A DNA stretch of 49,897 nt from Halorubrum coriense DSM 10284 (GCF_000337035.1 NZ_AOJL01000058.1:1-49897); one strand, 5' to 3'; numbered from the stretch's first letter, positions 40,330 through 49,623 are shown. Numbers and translations are program-made. Notes: generated from the letters alone by a model not told the origin.

Positions 40330-42441
40330 ATGCAGCTTCGCGACGCGCTCGACGACTACAAGCGCCACGCCGGCGGCGGGACGCGCTTCCCCGGCGAGCG
40401 GCGCACCGTCTCCGGTCGGTTCTCGGGCGGCGACGGTCGGCTCGTCCACGTCGGCGACGACGGCGAACTCCGCGACTTCGGCTACCCGCTGACCGGCCGG
40501 ACCGGAGTCGTCCGGTCGCGGATCGGGCTCGCCGTCGGCGACGGGGTGACGTGGCTCGACGAGGCCGACACGACGCAGCGGTACGTCGGCGACACCGCGC
40601 TGGTCGAGACGGTCCACGAGACGCCGCGCGCGACGGTCACCCGCCACGACGTGACGCTCGGCGACGCGCACCTCACGCGGGCCTCGGTCGAGTTCGACGA
40701 CGCGGGCGACGCGGACGCGCCCCCCGTCGACCCGGCGGACGCCTCGCTGGTCGTCTACGCCCGCTTCGCGCCGGACGGCCGCGACGACCGCGTGGGGCAG
40801 CTCCGGTTCGACGACGCCGTCGAGGTGTACCACGCCGATGAGCACGACTTCCTCGCGAGCGCGACCGGCTTCGCCGACCTCCGCGGCCGGCTCCCGACCA
40901 CGTTCCCCGAGCTGCTCGCCGACGACCCCACGGACCTCCCGCGCGACCGCGACGGCGACGGGTACGAGGAGGAGCGCCTCTCCGGCGAGGTGATCGCCGA
41001 CGCGCCGTTCGACGACGGGGTGGCGACGGTCGCCACGCTCCTGACCGACGGGGCGGAGACCGACCGCGAGGCCGCCCGCGAGCGCCTCGACGAGCTGTTC
41101 GCGGCCCACGACGGCGTCGACGCGCTCGCGGACGCGGCCGCCGACGCGCTCCCCTCGGTGCCCGAGTCGGCCCCCGCCCGCGAGTCGGTCGTCGCGGACC
41201 TCCGCGTCCTCTCGCTGCTCTCCGCCCCCTCCGGACTCCGGATCGCGGGGCCCGACTTCGACCCCTACTACGAGCACTCCGGCGGCTACGGCTACACGTG
41301 GTTCCGCGACGACGCGGAGATATCCGGCTTCCTGCTCGGGGCCGCCGACGCGGTCGACCTCGACCTCGACGACTGGCACGCCCGGTCCGCGGCGATGTAC
41401 GTCGCCGCGCAGCGCCCCGACGGCTCGTGGCCCCACCGGGTGTGGCCCCGCGACGGCGCGCTCGCGCCCGGGTGGGCCAACGCCCGGATCGAGGACGGCC
41501 CGGACGTCGACTACCAGGCCGACCAGACCGGCAGCGTCGTCGCGTACCTCGCGCGGGCCCGGGCGGCGGGCATTGACGTCGACGGGCTCGACTCGACCCT
41601 CGTCGCCGCGCTCGCGGGCCTCGACCGCACGCTCGAACCGGACGGCCGCCCGGTCGTCTGTCAGAACGCGTGGGAGGACGCCGCCGGCCGGTTCACCCAC
41701 ACCGCGGCGACGTTCCTGGAGGCGTACAGCGAGCTCGGCCGCCGCGGCGAGGGGCTCGCCGTCGACGCGCTCGACGACCCCGACTCCGTCCCCGGCGCGG
41801 CGTCGCTGCCGGACGACCTCGCCGCGCACGCCCGCGACCGGGCCCGCGAAGTGTACGACGCGCTCGACGACCTGTGGGTGCCCGAACGCGGCTGTTACGC
41901 GGTCCGCGAGACGCTCGACGGCGGGATCGACGACCGGCTCGACTCGGCCACGCTCGCGCTCGCGGCCGCCCACCGCTCCTTCGACGCGCTCGGCGCGGTC
42001 GACGACGAGCGCTTGGACCGGCTGGTCTCGCACGTCGAGACGGTCGTCGACGGCCTCTCCCACGAGACCGACGACATCGCCGGGCTGATCCGCTACGAGG
42101 GCGACGGCTGGCGCAAGGCCGACCAGCTCTCGGAGAAGGTGTGGACCGTCTCGACCGCGTGGGGCGCGAACGCCTGCGCGGAGCTCGCCGCGCTGCTCGC
42201 GGCCCACGACGACCCGCGCGCCGCCGAGATGACGGCCCGGGCCCGCGACCTGCTCGGGCACGTCTCGCCCGGCGGGTCGCTGTGCGAGCCGACGACGTAC
42301 CTCCCCGAACAGTTCTTCGACGACGGGACGGCCGACAGCGCGACGCCGCTCGGCTGGCCGCACGCGATCCGGCTGGCGACGGTCGCGCTGCTCGACGACG
42401 AACTGTCGCAGTTCGCCGACGCCGCGCCCGCGGACGACTGA
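40330..42441 (+). CDS. GH15 glucoamylase-family glycoside hydrolase
   Basis: The start is ATG 40330 (703 residues). An N-terminal beta-sandwich (~1-270) precedes the (alpha/alpha)6 barrel (~280-690). GH15 hallmarks are YGYTWFRDDAE (~322-332), CQNAWED (with the catalytic acid Glu) near residue ~445, and the late TYLPEQFF motif with the catalytic base. It removes glucose from the ends of alpha-1,4 glucans. No signal peptide is present, which fits cytosolic work with the divergent GH13 enzyme. The 104-bp region between the two starts is AT-rich and presumably holds both promoters. Confidence 0.9.
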   Translation: MQLRDALDDYKRHAGGGTRFPGERRTVSGRFSGGDGRLVHVGDDGELRDFGYPLTGRTGVVRSRIGLAVGDGVTWLDEADTTQRYVGDTALVETVHETPRATVTRHDVTLGDAHLTRASVEFDDAGDADAPPVDPADASLVVYARFAPDGRDDRVGQLRFDDAVEVYHADEHDFLASATGFADLRGRLPTTFPELLADDPTDLPRDRDGDGYEEERLSGEVIADAPFDDGVATVATLLTDGAETDREAARERLDELFAAHDGVDALADAAADALPSVPESAPARESVVADLRVLSLLSAPSGLRIAGPDFDPYYEHSGGYGYTWFRDDAEISGFLLGAADAVDLDLDDWHARSAAMYVAAQRPDGSWPHRVWPRDGALAPGWANARIEDGPDVDYQADQTGSVVAYLARARAAGIDVDGLDSTLVAALAGLDRTLEPDGRPVVCQNAWEDAAGRFTHTAATFLEAYSELGRRGEGLAVDALDDPDSVPGAASLPDDLAAHARDRAREVYDALDDLWVPERGCYAVRETLDGGIDDRLDSATLALAAAHRSFDALGAVDDERLDRLVSHVETVVDGLSHETDDIAGLIRYEGDGWRKADQLSEKVWTVSTAWGANACAELAALLAAHDDPRAAEMTARARDLLGHVSPGGSLCEPTTYLPEQFFDDGTADSATPLGWPHAIRLATVALLDDELSQFADAAPADD

Positions 42442-42458
42442 CCGACCCGCGGGGACTA

Positions 42459-42788
42459 TTTATATATCAGATCGACGGAGCGGCGCGCGCCTCCGAGCGG
42501 CCGCCACCGGCGGCCGCGAGGTGCGCGTGCGAGGGAGTCGGGCGCGACGAGGGCGACCGGAGGGAGCCCGCAGGACGCGCCCGACAAGGCTGGGGAGGCA
42601 TGAGGTGCGGTTGCGGTGCTGTGCGGGGCGGGACTCGAAGGGGCAGCCGCGGGGCGGGCGCAGGCGACGTAAGTACCGCAGGGAGCGAACGGAGTGAGTG
42701 ACCGAGGAACGCAGCGAGCGTGCGCCCGCCCCGCGGCTGGGGCTTTGGAGGTGTTCTCGGTCGCTTCGCTCGCAACGGTTTATAAATA
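42459..42788. repeat. Structured non-coding element with three long inverted repeats and flanking TATA-like boxes
   Basis: No gene is supported in the 374 bp between the glucoamylase and the next gene. A perfect nine-pair hairpin, GCGGCCGCC-ACC-GGCGGCCGC, spans 42497-42517. GTCGGGCGCG (42537-42546) pairs with CGCGCCCGAC (42576-42585). A perfect 19-bp inverted repeat joins 42644-42662 to 42721-42739, enclosing a 58-base loop. TTTATATAT (42459-42467) at the left and TTTATAAATA (42779-42788) at the right are inward-facing TATA-like boxes. It may be a structured RNA locus, or one copy of a dispersed Halorubrum-type repeat (I recall similar elements but cannot confirm). Confidence 0.7.
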
Positions 42789-42815
42789 ACCGCCAAAACC
42801 ACGACAAACCCGATC

Positions 42816-43001
42816 TTATCGCCACTCGTCGCGGGGAACGCAGTCGGACTCGCGGACCGTGATCCACCGGGTGGTCCGCTCGTCCGGGTCGACGTCCCGC
42901 TCGAAGAACGTCACCTCGCCGCCGCCGTCGCCGTCGGTCCGTTTACAGACGAGCTCCGGCGACCCGTCGCGAACACGTGCGGATGACGTGGACGTGGACA
43001 T
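42816..43001 (-). CDS. Small haloarchaeal protein (DUF7511-like)
   Basis: A 61-residue protein from ATG 43001. The C-terminal half, with FFERDVDPDERTTRWITVRE, matches the TTxWI pattern of haloarchaeal DUF7511 small proteins; the end CVPRDEWR differs from the usual form. It has two cysteines (19, 54), few hydrophobic residues and no signal peptide. Its codon bias is haloarchaeal. The function is unknown. It lies 95 bp downstream of hisF on the same strand. Confidence 0.65.
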   Translation of the reverse strand: MSTSTSSARVRDGSPELVCKRTDGDGGGEVTFFERDVDPDERTTRWITVRESDCVPRDEWR

Positions 43002-43096
43002 ACGTCGCGATTGGTTCCCGATCGGATAATAACTGTTGGTTTCAGTCGGTGAACGATAGAAACTACAGCGGTAGTTAGCGTCACACCGTGGCGCGC

Positions 43097-43915
43097 TCAG
43101 CGCCGCACCGGGACGCCGCGCTCGTCGAGGTACGCCTTCGTCTCCTCGATCGAGTAGTCGCCGAAGTGGAAGATGGAGGCCGCGAGGCCGGCGTCGGCGT
43201 CCGCCTCGGTGAACACGTCGTACATGTCCTCGGGGCTCCCGCAGCCGGAGGAGGCGATCAGCGGCGTCGACACGGCCTCCCCGACCGCCTTCATGAGGGG
43301 GACGTCGTAGCCGTCCTTCGTGCCGTCCTTGTCGATGGAGTTGACGAACAGCTCGCCCGCGCCGCGCTCCTCGGCCTCCTTCGCCCACGAGACGGCGTCG
43401 ATGCCGGTCCCCTCGCGGCCGCCCTTCTTCGTACACTCGAACCACACCGTCTCGCCGTCCTCGTCCTCGTAGAAGTGCTCGCCGGCGTCGTCGTACCGCC
43501 GCCGCGCGTCGACGGAGATGACGATACACTGGCTGCCGAACGCGGCCGCGCCCTCGTCGATGAGCTCCGGGCGCTCCAGGGCGCCGGTGGTGATGGAGAC
43601 CTTGTCCGCGCCGGCCCGGAGCGTCTCCTTGATGTCGGCCTTGGTGCGGATACCGCCGCCGACCGTCAGGGGGATGAAACACTCGTCGGCGACCGCGTTC
43701 ACCACGTCGAGCATCGTCTCGCGGCCGTCGGCGCTGGCGGTGATGTCGAGGAAGACGAACTCGTCGGCCCCCGCGGCGTTGTACTTCTTCGCCAGTTCGA
43801 CGGGGTCGCCGGTGTACTCCAGGTTCTCGAAGTTGACGCCGGTGTACACCGCGGCGTCGCCCTCGTCGTCGAGGTCGACGTCGATACAGGGGATGATACG
43901 CTTCGTGAGTCCCAT
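43097..43915 (-). CDS. hisF: Imidazole glycerol phosphate synthase subunit HisF
   Basis: A 272-residue TIM-barrel protein. The N-terminus [19 protein letters not shown] carries the catalytic Asp; the second catalytic Asp is in [11 protein letters not shown]; phosphate-binding loops are [11 protein letters not shown] and the C-terminal [12 protein letters not shown]. With HisH it converts PRFAR and ammonia to IGP and AICAR in histidine synthesis. The rest of the his pathway is not in the window. The strong start ATG 43915 is supported by the family N-terminus ([10 protein letters not shown]). Confidence 0.96.
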   Translation of the reverse strand: MGLTKRIIPCIDVDLDDEGDAAVYTGVNFENLEYTGDPVELAKKYNAAGADEFVFLDITASADGRETMLDVVNAVADECFIPLTVGGGIRTKADIKETLRAGADKVSITTGALERPELIDEGAAAFGSQCIVISVDARRRYDDAGEHFYEDEDGETVWFECTKKGGREGTGIDAVSWAKEAEERGAGELFVNSIDKDGTKDGYDVPLMKAVGEAVSTPLIASSGCGSPEDMYDVFTEADADAGLAASIFHFGDYSIEETKAYLDERGVPVRR

Positions 43916-43961
43916 TCGTTGTTGGTCCGTTGACCGCGCCCTCGGTTAAAATGCGCGGGGC

Positions 43962-45089
43962 TCACTCGACGTCGTCGACCGCGGCCCGGTCGCCGCCGTC
44001 CGCGCCGTCGTCCGCTCCGTCCTCTTCCGTCCCGCCGTCCGCGCCGTCGTCCGCTTCGCCGCGGTCCCGCTCCGCCCGCCGGTCGTACTTCGCGACGGCG
44101 CGGTCGGCCCGCGTCGAGATGCCGTTCGGGTTCCGTGCGGGGCTCCGGTCCCGGCGACGCGCCACCAGCCCGTCGGAGGTCCCGCCGGTGAGGCCCAAGA
44201 GCACGTCGCGTCCGGTCGCGGCCCACCGCGTGGGGGTCGACTCGCCGCGGACCACCTCCTTCGCCGCGGCGACCGCGTCGGCGAGCGCGTGCGACCCGGT
44301 CCGGAGGAGGGCCGTGGGGCGGACGCCGTAGTTCTTCAGCAGACGGTAGGCGAGCCCGCGGTACTTCCAGCCCCACTCGCTCGCGCTGCGTCCGCCGTCC
44401 GCCGCGGTCGGAGTCGGGAGCTCCTTCTCCGCGGCCAACTCCGACCGCCACGCCACCTCGATGCCCATCCGCGCGAGTCGGTGCGCGGCGTCGCGCGCGC
44501 CGCCGACCCGGAGGTACTCGTCGAAGCCGTCGAGGTCGCGGAGGGCGTCCCGCCGGAACGCGACGTTTCCGCTCTCGAAGTAGGTGACGTCTTGGCCCGC
44601 GATCCGGCTGCGCTCCGGCTCGCTCGGGTCGGCCGCGTCCGCGACGTCCGGCGTCGCCGAATCGGTCCCCGGGCCGTCCGCCTCGGCGTCCGACTCCGCG
44701 GCGCTCGCCTCGGCGTCCGACCTCGCACCGTCCGCCTCGCTCGGCGGTATCCGGGTGACCGGGCCGGAGGCCACGGGGGCGGCGTCGAGGCCGTCGTCGA
44801 CGGCGTCGCGCCACCCCGGCTCGATGCGGTTGTCGTAATCGACCAGCGCGACCGCGTCGCCCGTCGCCACCTCGATACCGGCGTTGCGGGCGACGTTCAC
44901 CGTGCGGTCGGATATCTCGACCAACACGTCGACGTCGCCGCGGTCGCGAACCATGCCGGTCGTGCCGTCGGCCGAGGGCCCGTTGACGACGATCACCTCG
45001 GCGTCGGGCGCGTTGGCCGCCAGCGCGTCGAGGCAGGCGGCCAACCGGTCCCGACCGTTGAGCGTCGGGACGACGACCGAGAGGTCCAT
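43962..45089 (-). CDS. Family 2 glycosyltransferase
   Basis: A 375-residue protein. The GT-A fold begins SVVVPTLNGRDRLAACLDAL, with a nucleotide-sugar region (AEVIVVNGPSADGTTGMV) and the DxD-like ALVDYDNRIEP (~84-94). An acidic low-complexity insert (~118-162) interrupts the fold, and the last ~60 residues are acidic, repetitive and likely disordered (Asp/Gly/Glu repeats). A hydrophobic segment is not obvious, so it may be peripheral. It probably adds sugars to lipid carriers or surface glycans; the acceptor is unknown. It lies 46 bp upstream of hisF on the same strand, perhaps an operon of convenience. Confidence 0.85.
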   Translation of the reverse strand: MDLSVVVPTLNGRDRLAACLDALAANAPDAEVIVVNGPSADGTTGMVRDRGDVDVLVEISDRTVNVARNAGIEVATGDAVALVDYDNRIEPGWRDAVDDGLDAAPVASGPVTRIPPSEADGARSDAEASAAESDAEADGPGTDSATPDVADAADPSEPERSRIAGQDVTYFESGNVAFRRDALRDLDGFDEYLRVGGARDAAHRLARMGIEVAWRSELAAEKELPTPTAADGGRSASEWGWKYRGLAYRLLKNYGVRPTALLRTGSHALADAVAAAKEVVRGESTPTRWAATGRDVLLGLTGGTSDGLVARRRDRSPARNPNGISTRADRAVAKYDRRAERDRGEADDGADGGTEEDGADDGADGGDRAAVDDVE

Positions 45090-45192
45090 ACGTGCCGTTA
45101 TCGGGGCGAGGAGGTAAAAAGGACCGCGTGTACGTTCGGTCCGAATCGGATCCGGACCGACCGCGGGCCGGGAGCGACGGCGCGCGACCCGC

Positions 45193-45465
45193 TCAGACGG
45201 TCAGGTAGTACACTTGCTTCCGCGCGTCCTTGAAGCTGTACCGCGAGTCGACGAGGCTCTCCTCTTCGAGGCGGTTGAGCGCGTAGCGGACGGTGCGGTC
45301 GGGCAGCAGCGACTCGTCGGCGAGGCCGCCCTGCGAGAGGGGAGCGTCCCCCTCCAGTACCTTCGCGACGAGCTTGGCGCTCGGGGGAAGCTCGCGCAGG
45401 CGGTCGCGGTACTCGGTCTCCGACAGGCGGTCCTGGTCAGCGCTCTCCGCGGGACTGGTACTCAT
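45193..45465 (-). CDS. Small winged-helix (MarR/ArsR-like) regulator
   Basis: A 90-residue protein. After an acidic leader (~1-20), LPPSAKLVAKVLEGDAPLSQ and LADESLLPDRTVRYALNRLEEESLV form the helix-turn-helix, with the wing at SRYSFKDARKQVYYLTV. It matches the single-domain MarR-type transcription factors common in haloarchaea. No effector domain is present. The ~150 bp before its start is AT-rich and also serves the divergent gene at 45617. Confidence 0.85.
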   Translation of the reverse strand: MSTSPAESADQDRLSETEYRDRLRELPPSAKLVAKVLEGDAPLSQGGLADESLLPDRTVRYALNRLEEESLVDSRYSFKDARKQVYYLTV

Positions 45466-45616
45466 GTCTCACACGAATTCCACGAGTAGTGGTAAAGGTT
45501 GGCTACATATAGGGGAATTCGCCTGTGATAATATAATGTGTTAATATCACTTCTCACCGAAGTATCATAGACGATCGATCAGGCGTATTTTCCGGAGGCG
45601 GCCCGTACCCCACGGC

Positions 45617-46009
45617 GTGATCCCCGAGTCCCACGTCGACGTCCTCGAGGCCGAGTCGTACGCGCACTTCGCGACCGTCGGACCGGACGGGCTCCCCCAC
45701 GTCACGCCGGTGTGGGTCGACCACGAGGACCGCGAGTACGTCCTCGTGAACACCGCCCGCGGGCGGCGCAAGGAGCGGAACGTCCGCGAGAACCCGAAGG
45801 TCGGCGTCAGCGTGCTCGACCCCGACGACCCGTACCGGTACGTCTCCGTCCGCGGCGAGGCCGAACTGACCGAGGAGGGCGCGCGCGAACACATCGACGA
45901 ACTCGCCCGCCGCTACTTCGGCGTCGACGAGTACCCCCACCACGACGAGGAGGAGGGCGCGCGCGTCATCGTCCGTATCCCCGCCGAGAACGTCGCCACG
46001 AGCGGCTAA
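45617..46009 (+). CDS. PPOX-class F420-dependent or FMN-dependent oxidoreductase
   Basis: A 130-residue split-barrel protein from GTG 45617. The pyridoxamine-phosphate-oxidase-like fold shows ESYAHFATVGPDGLPHVTPVWV and VLVNTARGRRKERNVRENPKVGVSVLDP, the flavin/F420 phosphate-binding part. Such small proteins in haloarchaea usually use F420 or FMN for reduction reactions. The substrate is unknown. Confidence 0.85.
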   Translation: MIPESHVDVLEAESYAHFATVGPDGLPHVTPVWVDHEDREYVLVNTARGRRKERNVRENPKVGVSVLDPDDPYRYVSVRGEAELTEEGAREHIDELARRYFGVDEYPHHDEEEGARVIVRIPAENVATSG

Positions 46010-46141
46010 CCCGCCGGGTCGTCGGAGCCTTCGGACCGATCGCAGCGCCCGCGATGGCGTCGAAGCCGACCGACCGCACCGGGGTCCGCGGCGGACCGCA
46101 TCCAGTACGGTTTTGTCGGTCCGGCGTCCATCACGGACAAC

Positions 46142-46861
46142 GTGAAGGGACAGGACTGGTATCAGGCCGACGAGGTCGCCGAGGAGTACGACGACCTCCG
46201 GTTCTCCGGGGGCGGACAGCTCATCGATCGACGGGAGAAAGCGGCCGTTCTCGCCGCGTTGGGACCGATCGACCCGGGGCACCGCGTGCTGGAGGTCGCC
46301 TGCGGCACCGGCCGGTTCACCACGATGCTCGCCGACCAAGGGGCGGACATCGTGGGGCTCGACGTCTCGCGCGAGATGCTCGAACAGGCCCGCGAGAAGG
46401 TGGCGGCCGCCGGCCACGCCGACACGGTCGAGTTCCTCCGCGGCGACGCCTCGCGGCTCCCGTTCCCCGACGACCACTTCGACACGGTGGTCGCGATGCG
46501 CTTCTTCCACCTGATGGACGACCCGACGCCGTTCGCGAAGGAGCTCCGCCGAGTGAGCCGCGATCAGGTGTTCTTCGACACGTTCAACAGCCGCAGCCTC
46601 CGGACGCTGTACACCTGGCTGCTCCCCATGGGCTCGCGGCTCTACTCCGAGCGACAGGTCGCCGCCATGCTCGGCGAGGCGGGGCTCACGCTCGCGAACG
46701 AGGAGCACGACTTCGTGTTGCCGTACGGCTTCTACCGCGAACTGCCGGGCCCGATCGCGAGGCCGTTCCGGGCGGCCGACGAGCTCGCGGGGGAGACGAT
46801 CCCGGGCGACTACGTCGCCTCGGTGTCGTACTGGGACGCCCGGGTGGCGGACGAGGAGTGA
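46142..46861 (+). CDS. Class I SAM-dependent methyltransferase
   Basis: A 239-residue protein from GTG 46142. The motif VLEVACGTGRFTTMLADQGAD is motif I; VGLDVSREMLEQAREK motif II; FLRGDASRLPFPDDHFDTVVAM motif III/IV. The Ubi/MenG-like layout (ending in a variable C-terminal half with two Tyr/Phe-rich stretches) makes a small-molecule or quinone methyltransferase plausible. It is about 130 bp after the PPOX gene on the same strand. Confidence 0.85.
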   Translation: MKGQDWYQADEVAEEYDDLRFSGGGQLIDRREKAAVLAALGPIDPGHRVLEVACGTGRFTTMLADQGADIVGLDVSREMLEQAREKVAAAGHADTVEFLRGDASRLPFPDDHFDTVVAMRFFHLMDDPTPFAKELRRVSRDQVFFDTFNSRSLRTLYTWLLPMGSRLYSERQVAAMLGEAGLTLANEEHDFVLPYGFYRELPGPIARPFRAADELAGETIPGDYVASVSYWDARVADEE

Positions 46862-46964
46862 GCCCGGCGCGACGCGCCGGATCCGGCCTGTCCCGCCGAC
46901 GTACTCGACTTTCCGCCTTTTCACCTATCGATCGACGCCGACGCGCCGACTGCTTCGCCGCCGA

Positions 46965-47375
46965 TCACCCGGCCTCTTCGACGACCTCGCCGACGGCGAA
47001 GTTGGACTTCACTTCGGTCACTTCGATCTTCACGCGCTCGCCGACCTCGGTGTCGGGGACGATGATCACGTACCCGCGCTCGACGCGGGCGATCCCGTCG
47101 CCCTGCTTGCCGAGGTCCTCGATCTCGACGTACCGCATCTCGCCCGGCTCGACCGGGGGTTGCGGCCCGTCGTCGCTCCGCGTCGAGGAGGCGTCGGCGT
47201 CGTCCGCCGAGGCGGCGTCCCCGTCGTGGGCGACGAGCGCGACGCGGTACGTCTCGCCCGGTTCGAGCGAGCCGGTGTCGACCTCTCGGTTGGGCACGTC
47301 GACGACGTACTCGCCGTCGTCGGTCTCGCGAACTTCCGCGCTGAACAGACAGAGGAGCTTCTCGGAGATTTCCAT
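46965..47375 (-). CDS. TRAM-domain RNA-binding protein
   Basis: I use ATG 47375 (136 residues); ATG 47387 would add four residues. Residues ~1-45 are a short N-terminal domain (MEISEKLLCLFSAEVRETDDG). An acidic linker follows. Residues ~77-136 form a TRAM fold: MRYVEIEDLGKQGDGIARVERGYVIIVPDTEVGERVKIEVTEV. TRAM proteins bind tRNA or other RNAs, and single-TRAM proteins act as RNA chaperones in haloarchaea and methanogens. It is convergent with the methyltransferase gene. Confidence 0.88.
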   Translation of the reverse strand: MEISEKLLCLFSAEVRETDDGEYVVDVPNREVDTGSLEPGETYRVALVAHDGDAASADDADASSTRSDDGPQPPVEPGEMRYVEIEDLGKQGDGIARVERGYVIIVPDTEVGERVKIEVTEVKSNFAVGEVVEEAG

Positions 47376-47512
47376 AGTAGACTCCATCGAAGGCTAGTCG
47401 CGGTCCAGTATAGTTGTACCGCCGACACAGTCAGGCGTCGCGGCGGTCCCCGCGGCTCCCCCGGGACCAGTTGACGAGTAGACATATGTGCTTCGACGGA
47501 GAACCCCCGCGC

Positions 47513-48616
47513 ATGGTCCTCTCAGACGACAGCACGCGCCGCAGAATCGCCCTCGTCCTCGCGGCGGTGGCGCTCCTCTCGCCGCTCGCGACGGGGATCG
47601 CCGCCGCCCAGTCGATACAGAGCCCGTCCGGCTCCGTCGTCGTCGCCGAGGGCGAGACGGTCGACAGCGTCGAGACCGCGGCCGCGACGATCGTCGTGCG
47701 CGGCACCGTCGAGGGGGACGTCTCCGGCGCGGCCGGGTCGATCCGGATCGCCGAGACGGGTCGCGTCGACGGGAGCCTCCGAGCCGCCGCCGGCACCGTG
47801 ACCGTCGACGGGGCGATCGGCGGCGACGCCGAGGTCGGAGCCGGCTCCTTCGAACTGACGGATACCGGACGGGTCGACGGCTCGCTCGACGTCGGCGCGG
47901 GCTCGATAACGGTCGACGGCGCGGTCGGCGGCGACGTCCGCGCGGCCGCCGACTCGGTCGTCCTCGGCCCGAACGCGGTCGTCGACGGCGAGTTCCGGTA
48001 CGACGCCGAGACGTTCACCGAGAGCCCGGACGCGTCGGTCACAGGCGGCGTCGTGGAGGATCCGAGCCTCGGCGGCGGCGGGCCCGGAATCGGCGGCGGC
48101 GGAGACCTCCTGCCCTCGTGGGTCGGCACCGCGTACGGCGTCGCCGCCGACCTCGCGCTGGGCGCGGTCCTCCTGTTCGCGTTCCCCCGGTTCTCCCGAG
48201 CGGTCGGGGACCGCGTCGGCACCGACCCGCTCGTCAGCGGCGGCGTCGGCCTCCTCGCGCTCGTGGTCACCCCGCTCGCCCTCCTCCTCGTCGCGATCAC
48301 GATCGTCGGGCTCCCGGTGGCGCTCGTCGGCTTCGCGGCCTACGGCGTCGCGATCTGGATCGGGTCGGTCTACGGGCAGTACGCCCTCGGGTCGTTGGTC
48401 CTCGACCGGCTCGACAGTCCGAACCGGTGGCTCGCCCTCCTCCTCGGCGTCGTCGCGGTCGCCCTGATCGGGCTCCTCCCGTGGGTCGGCGGGGTCGCGG
48501 AGTCGCTCGTCCTGTTGCTCGGGCTCGGCTCGCTCGCGCTCGGACTGTCCGACGAGTACCGCGGTCGCGACCGCGGAACCGCCGCCGCCGAAGCGGACGC
48601 GGTCACCGCCGACTGA
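47513..48616 (+). CDS. Exported bactofilin-like membrane protein
   Basis: I start at ATG 47513 (367 residues), which places a signal peptide at the N-terminus (RRRIALVLAAVALLSPLATGIAAAQ); ATG 47486 is an alternative. Residues ~30-190 show a repeating short-strand pattern (VRGTVEGDVSGAAGSIRI, VDGAIGGDAEVGAGSFEL, VDGAVGGDVRAAADSVVL) with a ~18-20 residue period, as in bactofilin beta-helices. A Gly-rich linker and four hydrophobic helices (~205-345) follow. The beta-helix is predicted outside or anchored at the membrane. It resembles haloarchaeal halofilin-type shape proteins, an assignment I am not certain of. Confidence 0.78.
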   Translation: MVLSDDSTRRRIALVLAAVALLSPLATGIAAAQSIQSPSGSVVVAEGETVDSVETAAATIVVRGTVEGDVSGAAGSIRIAETGRVDGSLRAAAGTVTVDGAIGGDAEVGAGSFELTDTGRVDGSLDVGAGSITVDGAVGGDVRAAADSVVLGPNAVVDGEFRYDAETFTESPDASVTGGVVEDPSLGGGGPGIGGGGDLLPSWVGTAYGVAADLALGAVLLFAFPRFSRAVGDRVGTDPLVSGGVGLLALVVTPLALLLVAITIVGLPVALVGFAAYGVAIWIGSVYGQYALGSLVLDRLDSPNRWLALLLGVVAVALIGLLPWVGGVAESLVLLLGLGSLALGLSDEYRGRDRGTAAAEADAVTAD

Positions 48617-48717
48617 CGGCGCGACTCGAGGCCACGCTCGCGACTCGGGGGCGCGCTCGCGACCGGCGACCCCTCGCGGCACCAACGCCTTTGTCGCCGC
48701 TGCGCGAAGGGCCGCCC

Positions 48718-49623
48718 ATGCCGGTCCTCGACCTCCCGCGCGCCGCCGTCTCGCCCCCGATCGTCACCCCGTTCGACGCCGACGGCGACGTCGACGCCGA
48801 CGCGCTCGCGAGCCACGTCGACGCGCTCGTCGAGGTCGGCCTCGACGGGATAGTCCCCTGCGGGACGACCGGCGAGTTCGCCAGCCTCGCCGACGACGAG
48901 CGCCGGACCGCGGTCGAGACGGTCGTCGACGCGGCCGACGGGCGGGTCCCGGTGATCGCCGGCGCGGCCGACACCGCGGTCTCCCGGGTCCGCGACCACC
49001 TGTCGGCCGCCGCGGCCGCCGGAGCCGACGCGGGGCTCGTCACCCTCCCGTACTACCACGCGTCGACCGACCCGGCGGGGCAGCGGGCGTTCCTCGACGG
49101 CGTCGTCGACGACCCGCCGCTCCCGGTCCTCCTGTACGACATCCCGGCGACGGTCGGCGAGTCGATCGACGTCGACGTCCTCGCCGACGCGGCGGGCCGC
49201 GAGTCCGTGATCGGGATGAAGGACACGACCGGCGACCTCACCGACCTCGAGGCGAAGCTCGGCGCGACGCCAGACTCCTTCGCCGTCTTCCAGGGCGTCG
49301 ACGCGCAGCTCTACCCGAGCGCGAGCCTCGGCGTCGACGGGGGAATCCACGCCCTCTCGCAGGTGATCCCGGAGGTCTTCGTCGCGCTCGGCGAGGCGAT
49401 CCGCGACGGCGACGACGAGCGGGCGCTGACGCTCCACCGCCGCGCGGTCGCGCCCCTGTTCGCCCGCTGCGCCGACCACGGCTTCGCGCCCGCGACGAAG
49501 GTCGGGGCCGCGCACCGCGGGTTCGTCCCCGACCCCCGCGTCCGGCCGCCGCTCACGCTCCCGGACGAGGCCGACCGCGAGGCGATCCGCGCGGACGTGG
49601 ACGCGGCGCTGGACGTGGTCTGA
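48718..49623 (+). CDS. DapA/NAL-family aldolase
   Basis: A 301-residue TIM-barrel protein from ATG 48718. The family's GTTGE (49-53), Tyr140 (LLYDIPATVG) and Schiff-base Lys168 (VIGMKDTTGD) are all in place. In haloarchaea this family includes dihydrodipicolinate synthase and KDG-type sugar-acid aldolases. No lysine-pathway or sugar-acid gene flanks it, so the substrate is left open. Confidence 0.88.
   Translation: MPVLDLPRAAVSPPIVTPFDADGDVDADALASHVDALVEVGLDGIVPCGTTGEFASLADDERRTAVETVVDAADGRVPVIAGAADTAVSRVRDHLSAAAAAGADAGLVTLPYYHASTDPAGQRAFLDGVVDDPPLPVLLYDIPATVGESIDVDVLADAAGRESVIGMKDTTGDLTDLEAKLGATPDSFAVFQGVDAQLYPSASLGVDGGIHALSQVIPEVFVALGEAIRDGDDERALTLHRRAVAPLFARCADHGFAPATKVGAAHRGFVPDPRVRPPLTLPDEADREAIRADVDAALDVV

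Noticed and set aside
37806-42363. Very long open frames opposite or out of frame with the amylase and glucoamylase genes
   Set aside because: They are shadows created by high GC and rare stop codons; their translations are Arg/Gly/Pro-rich and the real genes on the other frame have complete catalytic motifs.
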